From contig CAYFRM010000023.1 of the NCBI GenBank assembly GCA_964345635.1, positions 1 through 29,486 on the forward strand: a DNA stretch of 29,486 nt, written 5' to 3'. Source of the stretch: WVXT01 sp964345635 (lineage in GTDB: Bacteria > UBA6262 > WVXT01). The position numbers were made by a program, and so were the translations under genes. Below, piece by piece: positions 13,883 through 21,319 of the stretch. The notes under the pieces were generated by a model. The model had not been told where the DNA came from. It saw only the letters and a program-made list of their open reading frames with translations, and did no database searches. Position 1 is the stretch's first letter. Each line of letters begins with the position of its first letter.

Positions 13883-14958
13883 AGTTCGTTGATGAGTTCA
13901 GAGACAGATCCATAGCGAAAAAAGTAATCAAAAAGATAGAAAGATTGGACTGTTTCAAAGCCAACCTTATGGAAGTCTGTGGTACCCATACAATGGTGAT
14001 ATTCAAGCAGGGATTGAGAGGAATGGTTCCCGAGAATGTGAATCTCCTGTCAGGTCCTGGCTGTCCCGTCTGCGTCACTTCTCAGGAAGACATAGACAAA
14101 GCGATTGCCTTAGCCGGGGATAGAAAGGTGATAATTACCACTTTTGGCGATATGATGAGAGTTCCCGGAACCAATTCCAGCCTGGAGCAAGAAAAAGCCA
14201 ACGGCGCTGACGTGAGGATTATTTACAGTCCCAGCGAAGCTTTAAAGGTTGCCCGCGAGAATCCTGACAGGAAAGTTGTCCTTTTGGCTGTTGGCTTTGA
14301 GACTACCTCGCCTCTTATTGCTGCTTCTCTCCTTGATGCGCAAAAAGAAAAAATTGGCAATTTCTTCGTCTTCTCCTCGCATAAGCTGATTCCTCCCGCA
14401 ATGGAGGTCCTGTCGAAGTCAAAAGATTTAAACATAGACGGTTTTATCTGCCCGGGCCACGTGAGCGTTACCATAGGGAGTGACGCTTACAGATTTATAG
14501 CCGAGAAGTACGACGTTCCCTGCGTGATCGGGGGATTTGAACCCCTGGACGTTCTGCAATCCATATATATGTTACTGAGACAGATAAAAGAGAAGAGGGC
14601 TGAAGTAGAAATTGAATATTTTCGCGCTGTTCGTCGGCAGGGTAACAGGATAGCTCAGCAGTTGATATCCGAAGTATTTGAGGTAGCTGACGTAAGATGG
14701 CGGGGGCTGGGAATTATTCCTGGAAGCGGTCTGAAACTGAAGAAAGAATTTTCTCGCTTTGACGCGGAAAGAGAGTTTCGACCGAAAATAAAAAGGAGTA
14801 AAGAGAATCCGAATTGTGCCTGTGGAGAAGTGCTTAAGGGAGTAAAGAAACCGACACAATGCAAATTATATGGGAGAATCTGTACTCCGGAGGAGCCTTA
14901 CGGGCCGTGCATGGTCTCTTCCGAAGGGACGTGTGCAGCCTATTACAAATATGGTTAA
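13879..14958 (+). CDS. hypD: HypD, Fe-S scaffold of [NiFe] hydrogenase maturation
   Basis: A 359-residue protein that, with HypC, assembles the Fe(CN)2CO unit using cyanide delivered by HypE. Key motifs: 'EVCGTHT' with C34, 'GPGCPVC' with C62 and C65, a central 'TFGDMMRVPG' segment, and a C-terminal Cys-rich region from about 313 ('CACGEV', 'CKLYGRICTPEEPYGPCMVSSEGTC') that binds the [4Fe-4S] cluster. Length matches the family. It starts inside the end of hypC and its last 8 bp overlap hypE, so hypCDE form one coupled unit. Confidence 0.97.
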   Translation: MKFVDEFRDRSIAKKVIKKIERLDCFKANLMEVCGTHTMVIFKQGLRGMVPENVNLLSGPGCPVCVTSQEDIDKAIALAGDRKVIITTFGDMMRVPGTNSSLEQEKANGADVRIIYSPSEALKVARENPDRKVVLLAVGFETTSPLIAASLLDAQKEKIGNFFVFSSHKLIPPAMEVLSKSKDLNIDGFICPGHVSVTIGSDAYRFIAEKYDVPCVIGGFEPLDVLQSIYMLLRQIKEKRAEVEIEYFRAVRRQGNRIAQQLISEVFEVADVRWRGLGIIPGSGLKLKKEFSRFDAEREFRPKIKRSKENPNCACGEVLKGVKKPTQCKLYGRICTPEEPYGPCMVSSEGTCAAYYKYG

Positions 14959-15973
14959 GAAACTTGATGATGATGGGAAGAAGATTTTACTGGGACACGG
15001 AAGTGGCGGCAGGCTTACGCATCAATTAATCAAGAGCTTCGTGAAAAAATTCCGAAATCTGCCGCTGGCGAGACTCGACGATAGTGCCGTAGTAGAATTC
15101 AAGGGCAATCTTGCCTTTACCACAGATTCCTACGTAGTGGACCCCATATATTTTCCCGGCGGTGATATAGGCAAACTGGCGGTCAACGGTACCGTTAATG
15201 ACCTGGCTATGGTGGGAGCAAGACCTCTATATTTGACTGCCGCAGCAATTGTTGAAGAGGGATTTTCTCTCTTTGACCTTGATCGGATTGTCGATTCAAT
15301 GAACAGGGCTGCCCGGTCAGCGGGCGTAAAGATAGTTGCTGGTGATACTAAGGTTGTGGGAAAAGGTGGCGCTGATAAGATATTCATAAACACTTCGGGC
15401 ATAGGATTGATAGATTCGGGAGTCGATATCTCTTCCAGGAATGCGCGGCCTGGCGATAAGATAATTTTGAGCGGCACGATCGGAGACCATGGAATTGCTA
15501 TTTTGAGTGCCAGAGGAGGTTTTGATTTCCGAACAAAGGTGAAGAGCGACTGTCAGCCACTCAACTCGATGGTTTCCCAAATCCTGAAGGTAAGCAAGAA
15601 TGTGCACACTCTGCGCGACCCCACGAGGGGTGGACTGGCCACATCTCTTAACGAGATAGCCCAACAGTCGGGAGTGGGGATAGAAATTGAAGAGGAGAAG
15701 ATACCGGTTAAGGAAGAGGTTAAGGCCGTCTGTGAAATGTTGGGTTTCGATCCCCTGTATATTGCCAATGAAGGGAAACTGGTAGCTTTCGTTCCCCGAA
15801 AAGATTGCGCCAAAATTATGAGTGTTATGAGAAGGAATAGATACGGAAAGGACGCGCGGATAATTGGCAGTGTAGTTTCCCATCACAAAGGTAGAGTTGT
15901 GGTAAAAACGGGAATAGGAGGAGAAAGAATTCTGGATATGCTTACGGGTGAACAGCTTCCCAGAATCTGTTAA
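14951..15973 (+). CDS. hypE: HypE, thiocyanate-forming dehydratase of hydrogenase maturation
   Basis: A 340-residue PurM/AIR-synthase-like protein. It dehydrates the thiocarboxamide that HypF places on its C-terminal Cys to thiocyanate, then gives the cyanide to HypCD. The family ATP-binding start 'LLGHGSGGRLTHQLI' is at about 12-26, 'VNGTVNDLAMVGARPLYLTA' near 80, and it ends in PRIC with the required C340. The frame opens earlier (14870), but the ATG at 14951 overlapping hypD by 8 bp fits the family start. After its stop a 251-bp gap follows. Confidence 0.96.
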   Translation: MVKKLDDDGKKILLGHGSGGRLTHQLIKSFVKKFRNLPLARLDDSAVVEFKGNLAFTTDSYVVDPIYFPGGDIGKLAVNGTVNDLAMVGARPLYLTAAAIVEEGFSLFDLDRIVDSMNRAARSAGVKIVAGDTKVVGKGGADKIFINTSGIGLIDSGVDISSRNARPGDKIILSGTIGDHGIAILSARGGFDFRTKVKSDCQPLNSMVSQILKVSKNVHTLRDPTRGGLATSLNEIAQQSGVGIEIEEEKIPVKEEVKAVCEMLGFDPLYIANEGKLVAFVPRKDCAKIMSVMRRNRYGKDARIIGSVVSHHKGRVVVKTGIGGERILDMLTGEQLPRIC

Positions 15974-16135
15974 AATTTTTCTGCAGCGTTTTTGGGTAAA
16001 AAGAAATTAGATCGGGGCCTTTTGAACTTGCGGGGGCTTCTTTTTTATGTGGGCAGTATATTTAACGGGTAAGAAACGACAATTGAAAAGGGTATTGAAG
16101 AAGAGTAAAAAATTTCCGGCATACCGATTATTTAC
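15974..16135. other. Non-coding stretch after hypE
   Basis: I see no gene here. It holds AT-rich sequence with a G-rich patch and a CTTCTTTTTT run near 16040-16050, which could mark the end of the hyp operon, but I could not draw a convincing GC-rich stem before the T-run. The promoter for the next gene begins at 16136. Confidence 0.4.
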
Positions 16136-16163
16136 TTGAATACCGGTAGATTTTGGGTATAAT
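16136..16163 (+). promoter_or_regulatory. Promoter of the mfnB-like gene
   Basis: TTGAAT at 16136-16141, a 16-bp spacer and a perfect TATAAT at 16158-16163, 61 bp before the ATG. The spacer contains the palindrome TACCGGTA (16141-16148), and ATACCG occurs at 16121-16126 and 16140-16145, exactly 19 bp apart; either could be a regulator site. Confidence 0.65.
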
Positions 16164-16224
16164 ATACTTAATTACGTCACAGGTTAACGACTTAAGCGAA
16201 GCGTAAATGCAGGGAGGCAAATAA

Positions 16225-17055
16225 ATGGAACTGGTAATTCCCGTTATGACTTTGCAGGATGCCCGGGCAGCAGTCGAGGGCGGGGCCAGACTGATCAGCG
16301 TAAAAAATCTTCATGAGGGCTCTATGGGCGCTAATCTGCCTTACACTATAAAGACTGTCCGGAAAAAGATTCCCCGGAGAATTCGCCTGGGGGCCACTGT
16401 GGGAAATTTTCCTGGCTATATGACCTGTACGGCAGCACAGGCAGCGCTGGGAGCTGCTGTATCAGGAGCAAAAGACCATGTTACTGTAGGACTGTACAAG
16501 GTGCCTTCCTACAGGGAAGCAGCGAAAATGGTTAAGGCAGTTAGTGACACGATAAAAAGGTTTAATAAGAGAATCGGCGTGGCTGTATGCAGTTTCGCCG
16601 ATTATAAGGAGATCGGCTCTATCTCTCCCCGAGAGACTCTGGATATTCTCGTCGATTCTCAAGCAGATATAGCAGTTATAGATGTTGCGCAGAAAGGGGG
16701 TAAACACCTTTTCGATTATATGTCGCTCGAAGAACTCCGCACTTTTGTGGAGGGAGCGCACAGTCACGGGCTGGGGACGCTCTTTCTTGGCTCCCTGGGA
16801 AAAGACGATGTATCGGCATTGCTGCAAACCGGAGTAGATATAATGGGAGCCCGTAGCACCGTATGTCGCGAGGGCAAATGGTATTACGAAATAGAAAAGG
16901 AAAAAGTCAGGGAACTGGTCAAGATAATCGAAGAGGCGGAAGGAAAAAGCTGGATAGAACGCTGGTGGGAGAGGAGACAGAAGAGGAAGAAAAGGCTGCG
17001 GGGCAAGACTTGCGGTCCGGAACATATGATCGAGAGTGCAAAGTCTAAAGGTTAA
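16225..17055 (+). CDS. mfnB: MfnB-like (DUF556/UPF0264) (5-formylfuran-3-yl)methyl phosphate synthase family
   Basis: A 276-residue TIM-barrel protein resembling MfnB, which makes the furan precursor of methanofuran from two glyceraldehyde-3-phosphates in methanogens and some C1-using bacteria. Visible family marks: 'SVKNLHEGSMGANLP' with K27, 'ALGAAVSGA', 'VGLYKV', 'IDVAQKGGKHLFD' with D152 and K156, 'SHGLGTLFLGS'. Compared with the M. jannaschii enzyme as I remember it, Asp25 is Ser25 and Lys85 (in KVGLYG) is Thr87, so the chemistry may differ. A basic tail rich in Arg/Lys/Trp (about 238-276) extends beyond the usual end. It has its own promoter and a strong GGGAGG ribosome site, and precedes a LysE-type gene by 14 bp. 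Confidence 0.8.
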   Translation: MELVIPVMTLQDARAAVEGGARLISVKNLHEGSMGANLPYTIKTVRKKIPRRIRLGATVGNFPGYMTCTAAQAALGAAVSGAKDHVTVGLYKVPSYREAAKMVKAVSDTIKRFNKRIGVAVCSFADYKEIGSISPRETLDILVDSQADIAVIDVAQKGGKHLFDYMSLEELRTFVEGAHSHGLGTLFLGSLGKDDVSALLQTGVDIMGARSTVCREGKWYYEIEKEKVRELVKIIEEAEGKSWIERWWERRQKRKKRLRGKTCGPEHMIESAKSKG

Positions 17056-17069
17056 ATTCTATCGTCAAT

Positions 17070-17684
17070 ATGTCCCTGATACTATTCCTGTTTAGCGTAA
17101 TACTGATTAGTCTTTCCGGAATCATGATGCCCGGTCCCGTGTTTGCCGTGACATTATCCAAAGGTTACGAATCTCCCCTGGCCGGGATAGGGGTGGCTCT
17201 GGGGCATGGAATAGTTGAACTTCCTTTGGTAGCTATTATCTACTTCGGTTTTGCCAGATTTTTCCACCTGGAATTGGTTAAGTCTGTCGTAGGTATTGCC
17301 GGGGGGTCGATTCTTATTTATATGGGTTCTGCCATGTTCAGAACCCGCCTTAAAATAAATGAGAGAAACTACAGTCTTTCTCAAGGTTCGGTTGTCGCCG
17401 GTTTCCTCACCAGCGTTTCCAATCCTTACTTCTTTGTCTGGTGGGCGACAATCGGTGCGGCCCTTATGACCAGGGCGATAACTTTTGGATTAACGGGAAT
17501 TCTTCTTTTTGTTTTGGTCCACTGGTTGTCCGATTTATCCTGGTATTATCTGGTATCTTCGGCAGTTTACCGGAGTAAACACTTGTGGAGCAGGAAGTTA
17601 CACGGGATTCTATTCGGTTTATGTGGCGCGATACTTATCGGCTTTGGCGGTTGGTTCATACTTTCTGTGGTAAAGGGATTGTAG
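17070..17684 (+). CDS. LysE/RhtB-type amino-acid or metabolite exporter
   Basis: A 204-residue inner-membrane protein with six hydrophobic segments. 'GIMMPGPVFAVTLSKGY' near residues 17-33 matches the 'PGP' signature of the LysE family, and 'SVSNPYFFVWWATIGAA' near 114-130 matches the conserved NP motif in the middle. LysE-family proteins export amino acids and related small molecules; the substrate here cannot be told. It starts 14 bp after the MfnB-like gene with no clear ribosome site of its own, and is followed by two tight hairpins. Confidence 0.82.
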   Translation: MSLILFLFSVILISLSGIMMPGPVFAVTLSKGYESPLAGIGVALGHGIVELPLVAIIYFGFARFFHLELVKSVVGIAGGSILIYMGSAMFRTRLKINERNYSLSQGSVVAGFLTSVSNPYFFVWWATIGAALMTRAITFGLTGILLFVLVHWLSDLSWYYLVSSAVYRSKHLWSRKLHGILFGLCGAILIGFGGWFILSVVKGL

Positions 17685-17685
17685 G

Positions 17686-17734
17686 GGGCTCGATTTATCG
17701 AGCCCGTATATAATGGGTCGGATGAATCCGACCC
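17686..17734. repeat. Two tight hairpins after the LysE-type gene
   Basis: GGGCTCGAT/ATCGAGCCC (17686-17705) and GGGTCGGAT/ATCCGACCC (17715-17734), each a perfect 9-bp stem with a two-base loop, separated by GTATATAAT. There is no following T-run. Same style as the other varied-stem hairpins; the pair may block or protect mRNA, or be REP elements. Confidence 0.65.
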
Positions 17735-17761
17735 CTGCGCCTCCTGGAAGAAGGTCTTAAG

Positions 17762-18466
17762 ATGAAGGTTATCGGGATAGTAGGGTATAAGGGGAGTGGC
17801 AAGACACATCTGGGCATCAACCTGTCGGAAGAATTGAGAAGGAGAGGCTATACCGTAGCCATTGTCAAACACGTGGAAGGGTCGCTCGACCTCCCGGATA
17901 AAGATACCGGCCTATACAGAGGACATTGCGACCAACTTATCGCGATCTCCCGGGAGGGAAGCACGGAATTCTTTAAGGGTAAAGTCGATCTTGAACAACT
18001 GCTCGACTCTGTCGACACCGATTTTGTAATCGTGGAAGGTTTTAAGGAGAAAAAGAGCTTTCCCAGGATTGTGTGTTTGAGAGAGAAAGGTGAGGAGGAA
18101 GAACTTTCTCTCGGCCTGGGAATCGGACTGGTGGGTAAGGGTAATTTCGATCCCGACAGAGACATTTCCGCAATAGCCGACAGGGTGGTAGATAAAGCAT
18201 TCAGGCTACCCGTCTTGGACTGTGGCGATTGCGGATTTGCCAGTTGTTACGAGCTGGCAAGAGAGATTGTCAAGGGCAGGAAGAGAGTGGGCGACTGCAC
18301 TCGCCTGGGAGAAAATGTAGAAGTGCGGGTGGCGGGTGAGCGTATGGAACTGAATCCTTTTGTAACAGAAGTTCTGCGAAAAACAATAAAGGGATTTCTT
18401 TCCGGCTTGAAGGGTTTCAAGCAAGGAAAGATTAGAATTAAGATTAGTGACAGAGAAGAACGATGA
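17762..18466 (+). CDS. MobB-like P-loop GTPase fused to a 4-Cys Fe-S domain
   Basis: A 234-residue two-domain protein. Residues 1-145 are a MobB-type P-loop NTPase with Walker A GYKGSGKT (8-15), 'AIVKHVEG' (33-40) and 'DFVIVEGFKEKKSFPRI' (87-103), the fold that helps add a nucleotide to molybdopterin. Residues 150-182 hold C154, C157, C162 and C179 in the CGxCGxxxC...C pattern of the FeS domain (PF04060-like) that binds a [4Fe-4S] cluster. A basic C-terminal part follows. MobB-FeS fusions are known next to Mo/W enzymes in anaerobes. Whether it serves Mo/W cofactor or another metal cofactor is unknown. Its stop overlaps the next radical SAM gene (ATGA), implying a joint role. Confidence 0.82.
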   Translation: MKVIGIVGYKGSGKTHLGINLSEELRRRGYTVAIVKHVEGSLDLPDKDTGLYRGHCDQLIAISREGSTEFFKGKVDLEQLLDSVDTDFVIVEGFKEKKSFPRIVCLREKGEEEELSLGLGIGLVGKGNFDPDRDISAIADRVVDKAFRLPVLDCGDCGFASCYELAREIVKGRKRVGDCTRLGENVEVRVAGERMELNPFVTEVLRKTIKGFLSGLKGFKQGKIRIKISDREER

Positions 18467-19446
18467 AGACAAAAAATATTACCAGATATATATACGGCCC
18501 GGTTCCCTCGTGGCGATTGGGAAGGTCATTGGGCGTTGATATTGTGCCTTTCAAGACGTGCAGTTTTAACTGTATCTATTGTGAAACCGGCAGGACAACT
18601 AACCTGACTTGGGAGAGAAAAGAGTATGTTTCTAAGGATTCCGTTATTGAAGAATTGAAAGCCTTCTTATCCCAAGGGAAGAGAGCAGACCATATTACTT
18701 TCTCCGGTTCGGGTGAGCCCACTCTAAATTCCCGGATCGGGGAAATGATAAGTGCAGTAAAAAAACTCACAGATATTCCCGTAGCTGTGGTGACTAATAG
18801 CTCTCTTCTCAGTCGAAAAGAAGTGCGTCGGGAGCTGCGGGAGGCGGATGTGGTTCTCCCTTCTCTGGATGTGGTAAGCCAGTCCCTCTTTGCATCTCTC
18901 AATCGGCCGCATCCGTCCTTGCGGATAGAGGAAATCATTAAAGGGTTAATCGAGTTTCGGAAAGAATTTAAGAATAAAATCTGGCTGGAAGTACTGCTGG
19001 TTAAAGGGATGAACGATAGTCCGGAAGAGATTAAAAAATTGGCAGAAGTTATAAAAAAGATCAAACCGGATAAGGTGCAGCTGAACACCGTGCTTCGCCC
19101 GCCAGCGGAAGAAGAAGTTTTTGCCTTGAATCAAAAAGAACTCCGCTCCATCCAGAGGCAACTGCCAGGGAAAGTGGAGATAGTAAGAAGATTTAGGAAG
19201 GTTCCCCAAGGAGGCCATATAGAGAAGCTGGAGACCGATATCAAGAATCTTCTCCGGAGAAGGCCCTGCACGCTCAGCGATATTTCGCACGCTTTGAGAG
19301 TTAGTTCCCAGGAGGTGATGAAAAACTTAACCGTTCTGGAAGGGCGCGCGGAGATAAAAGAGGAACTCCACAATCGAAAAAGATACTATGTTTCCACTCG
19401 ACGCGGCAAACATAGTCAAGGAAGACATCATAGAAAAGTGCCATAG
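18463..19446 (+). CDS. Radical SAM protein (COG0731-like) with C-terminal winged helix
   Basis: A 327-residue protein. 'YGPVPSWRLGRSLGVDIVPFK' precedes the radical SAM triad C33-C37-C40; 'FSGSGEPTLN' near 86-95 is the SAM-binding GEP-type motif. This set is the mark of a widespread radical SAM group in anaerobic bacteria and archaea with no firm function. Residues about 265-315 look like a winged-helix domain ('CTLSDISHALRVSSQEVMKNLTVLE'). Coupled by ATGA to the MobB-FeS gene and overlapping the region upstream of lgt by one base if the longer lgt start is used. Confidence 0.85.
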   Translation: MKTKNITRYIYGPVPSWRLGRSLGVDIVPFKTCSFNCIYCETGRTTNLTWERKEYVSKDSVIEELKAFLSQGKRADHITFSGSGEPTLNSRIGEMISAVKKLTDIPVAVVTNSSLLSRKEVRRELREADVVLPSLDVVSQSLFASLNRPHPSLRIEEIIKGLIEFRKEFKNKIWLEVLLVKGMNDSPEEIKKLAEVIKKIKPDKVQLNTVLRPPAEEEVFALNQKELRSIQRQLPGKVEIVRRFRKVPQGGHIEKLETDIKNLLRRRPCTLSDISHALRVSSQEVMKNLTVLEGRAEIKEELHNRKRYYVSTRRGKHSQGRHHRKVP

Positions 19447-19496
19447 TGAAGAAACCCCGGGGGCACTATGAACAGTGCACAATAAAGGGAGAAAAT

Positions 19497-20258
19497 TTGT
19501 ATCCAGTACTTTTTAAATTAGGACCTTTGACTATTTATAGCTATGGCTTAATGGTAGCACTCGGATGTCTTGCGGGATTACTTTATGTTCGAGGAGAGGC
19601 AAAGAGAATAGGCTCCGATATGGAGAAGATAATGAGTCTATTTCTCTGGGTGTTAATCTCCGGTTTTGTGGGAGGAAGAATCCTCTACGTTTTTGTGGAA
19701 TGGGAGCGTTTTCTGAATGAGCCCCTGAGAACCATTTTTGGCCGGGGAGGATTCGTTTTCTACGGCGGGTTTGTTCTGGCTTTTGGAATCGGCGTCTGGC
19801 AGATCAGAAGGAAGGGTCTAAATCTCTGGAAAACTGCGGACCTCTTTGCTCCCGGAATCGTTATCGCCCATGCGATAAGTAGAATAGGCTGCTTCCTGAA
19901 CGGTTGCTGTTACGGTCGTGCTACCGATTCCTGGCCGGGAGTCTCCTTTCCGTCAGAGAGCCCGGCCGGTTCTCTGGGCGAGCCTCTAATCCCGATACAG
20001 CTATTCTCCTCGTTGAATCTATTTGTCATCTTTGGCATTTTACTTACGTTGAGGCGGTACAAAAAATTTGACGGTCAGTTGTTCTGGCTCTATGTCCTTC
20101 TCTACGGAGTAAGTCGCTCTATAATCGAAATCTTTCGGGGTGACCCGCGGGGTCAAATCTGGATGTTCTCCACTTCTCAATTTCTGGGTATAATTTTTGC
20201 CATTTTATCGCTGCTCATGCTGGGGAGATTGGGAAGAGAGAAAAAAAAGCGTTTATAG
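19497..20258 (+). CDS. lgt: Lgt, prolipoprotein diacylglyceryl transferase
   Basis: A 253-residue inner-membrane enzyme that moves a diacylglyceryl group from phosphatidylglycerol to the lipobox Cys of prolipoproteins. The start 'LYPVLFKLGPLTIYSYGLMVALG', the 'GRGGFVFYGGFV' segment, 'AISRIGCFLNGCCYG' and 'YGVSRSIIEIFRGDPRG' are family blocks including the conserved His/Tyr/Arg region. I chose TTG 19497 because AAAGGGAG stands 5 bases before it and homologues begin at this point; a GTG at 19446 would overlap the previous stop by one base, lacks a good ribosome site and adds 17 residues. A lipoprotein substrate (TlpA-like) is encoded 2 kb downstream. Confidence 0.9.
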   Translation: MYPVLFKLGPLTIYSYGLMVALGCLAGLLYVRGEAKRIGSDMEKIMSLFLWVLISGFVGGRILYVFVEWERFLNEPLRTIFGRGGFVFYGGFVLAFGIGVWQIRRKGLNLWKTADLFAPGIVIAHAISRIGCFLNGCCYGRATDSWPGVSFPSESPAGSLGEPLIPIQLFSSLNLFVIFGILLTLRRYKKFDGQLFWLYVLLYGVSRSIIEIFRGDPRGQIWMFSTSQFLGIIFAILSLLMLGRLGREKKKRL

Positions 20259-20278
20259 TTTATGGATGAGGAAACGTT

Positions 20279-20977
20279 ATGGCACAACAAGTTTCGCTGA
20301 TTATGGCCTTTTTTGCCGGACTTCTGACATTTCTTTCCCCCTGTATCTTACCACTGATACCTGCTTATATTTCTTTTATTACCGGCGTGTCCATTGATGA
20401 TCTGGTTAGTAGCAGTGAAGAGAAGAGCAAGATGACCGGGAGAATTTTTTGGGAAATGGTTCTATTCATTCTCGGTTTCTCTTCAGTTTTTGTGTTGCTG
20501 GGTGCCTCGGCTTCCTATTTTGGAAAATTTGTACTCTCGCACCTCAAACTTTTGAGAATTATAGGGGGAATTTTGGTCATAATGTTTGGTTTGTATATTG
20601 CCGGGGCGTTTAACGTAAGTTTTTTAGGGTATGAAAGAAAAATTCATTTAAAGATGAAACCCGCAAATATTTTGGGTTCTTTTATTGTGGGAATAGTATT
20701 TGCTCTTGGCTGGACTCCCTGCGTTGGCCCTATTCTGGGAACAATACTTGCTTACGCCTCCACCCAAGAGACTGTAAGGGAAGGGGTCTTACTTTTGGGT
20801 TTCTACTCCCTGGGATTGGGTATTCCCTTTTTGGTTTCCGGCCTTGCGGTTAATTTTTTTCTCAGAGGATTTCGGAAAATAAGGAAATATTCAAAGCCGA
20901 TATCAATAGTAACCGGAGGGTTACTGATTCTATTTGGAATTCTGATTTTGACCGGCAAATTTCAGTTCATAATGTAA
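20279..20977 (+). CDS. ccdA: CcdA/DsbD-type transmembrane thiol-redox carrier
   Basis: A 232-residue protein with six transmembrane helices. It carries the two membrane cysteines of the family, one in 'FLSPCILPLIPAY' (about 19-31) and one in 'LGWTPCVGPILG' (about 142-153), which relay reducing power from cytoplasmic thioredoxin to extracytoplasmic proteins. The partners are present: a thioredoxin starts 18 bp downstream, thioredoxin reductase next, then a TlpA-type lipoprotein that could be the outside receiver. Standard length; ATG 20279 follows GAGGAAACG. Confidence 0.93.
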   Translation: MAQQVSLIMAFFAGLLTFLSPCILPLIPAYISFITGVSIDDLVSSSEEKSKMTGRIFWEMVLFILGFSSVFVLLGASASYFGKFVLSHLKLLRIIGGILVIMFGLYIAGAFNVSFLGYERKIHLKMKPANILGSFIVGIVFALGWTPCVGPILGTILAYASTQETVREGVLLLGFYSLGLGIPFLVSGLAVNFFLRGFRKIRKYSKPISIVTGGLLILFGILILTGKFQFIM

Positions 20978-20995
20978 TTAATGCGAGGTGTAAAG

Positions 20996-21319
20996 ATGGA
21001 AGTGCTCTTGAACGATGAGAATTTCGACGAGGAGGTTCTGAAATCGGAACTGCCTGTTCTGGTAGATTTCTGGGCTGAATGGTGCGCACCCTGTTTGATG
21101 GTTGCCCCGGCTATTGAAGAGATTTCCCGGAAATACGCAGATAGACTTAAAGTGGGAAAACTCAACGTGGACGAAAATCCTATGACCAGTGCAAAATATG
21201 GAATTCAGAGCATTCCCACTTTCATAATCTTCAAGAACGGGGAAGTCCTCGGCGAGACTGCCGGAGCTATGCCCCGGGAAGCATTGGAAGAAAAAATTGG
21301 AGAAATCCTTGGTAAGTAA
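20996..21319 (+). CDS. trxA: Thioredoxin
   Basis: A 107-residue thioredoxin. The active site is W-C30-A-P-C33 rather than the common WCGPC, followed by Leu instead of the usual Lys/Arg; the cis-proline is P74 in 'SIPTF'. 'VLVDFWAEWC' and 'NVDENPMTSAKYGIQSIPTF' are textbook. An in-frame ATG at 20981 would add five residues, but GAGGTG just before 20996 acts as the ribosome site, so the later start is used. It overlaps the start of trxB, so reductase and substrate are co-translated. It probably feeds electrons to CcdA. Confidence 0.94.
   Translation: MEVLLNDENFDEEVLKSELPVLVDFWAEWCAPCLMVAPAIEEISRKYADRLKVGKLNVDENPMTSAKYGIQSIPTFIIFKNGEVLGETAGAMPREALEEKIGEILGK

Noticed and set aside
14870..14950. 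A 27-residue N-terminal extension of hypE
   Set aside because: It reads through the end of hypD in another frame; the ATG at 14951 fits the family start and the overlap pattern.
16010..16050. Rho-independent terminator after hypE
   Set aside because: There is a T-run, but the G-rich segments before it are on the same strand and do not pair into a stable stem.
17762..18466. The P-loop GTPase as a missing HypB
   Set aside because: It has MobB motifs and a C-terminal Fe-S domain, and lacks the HypB metal-binding N-terminus and GTPase signature order.
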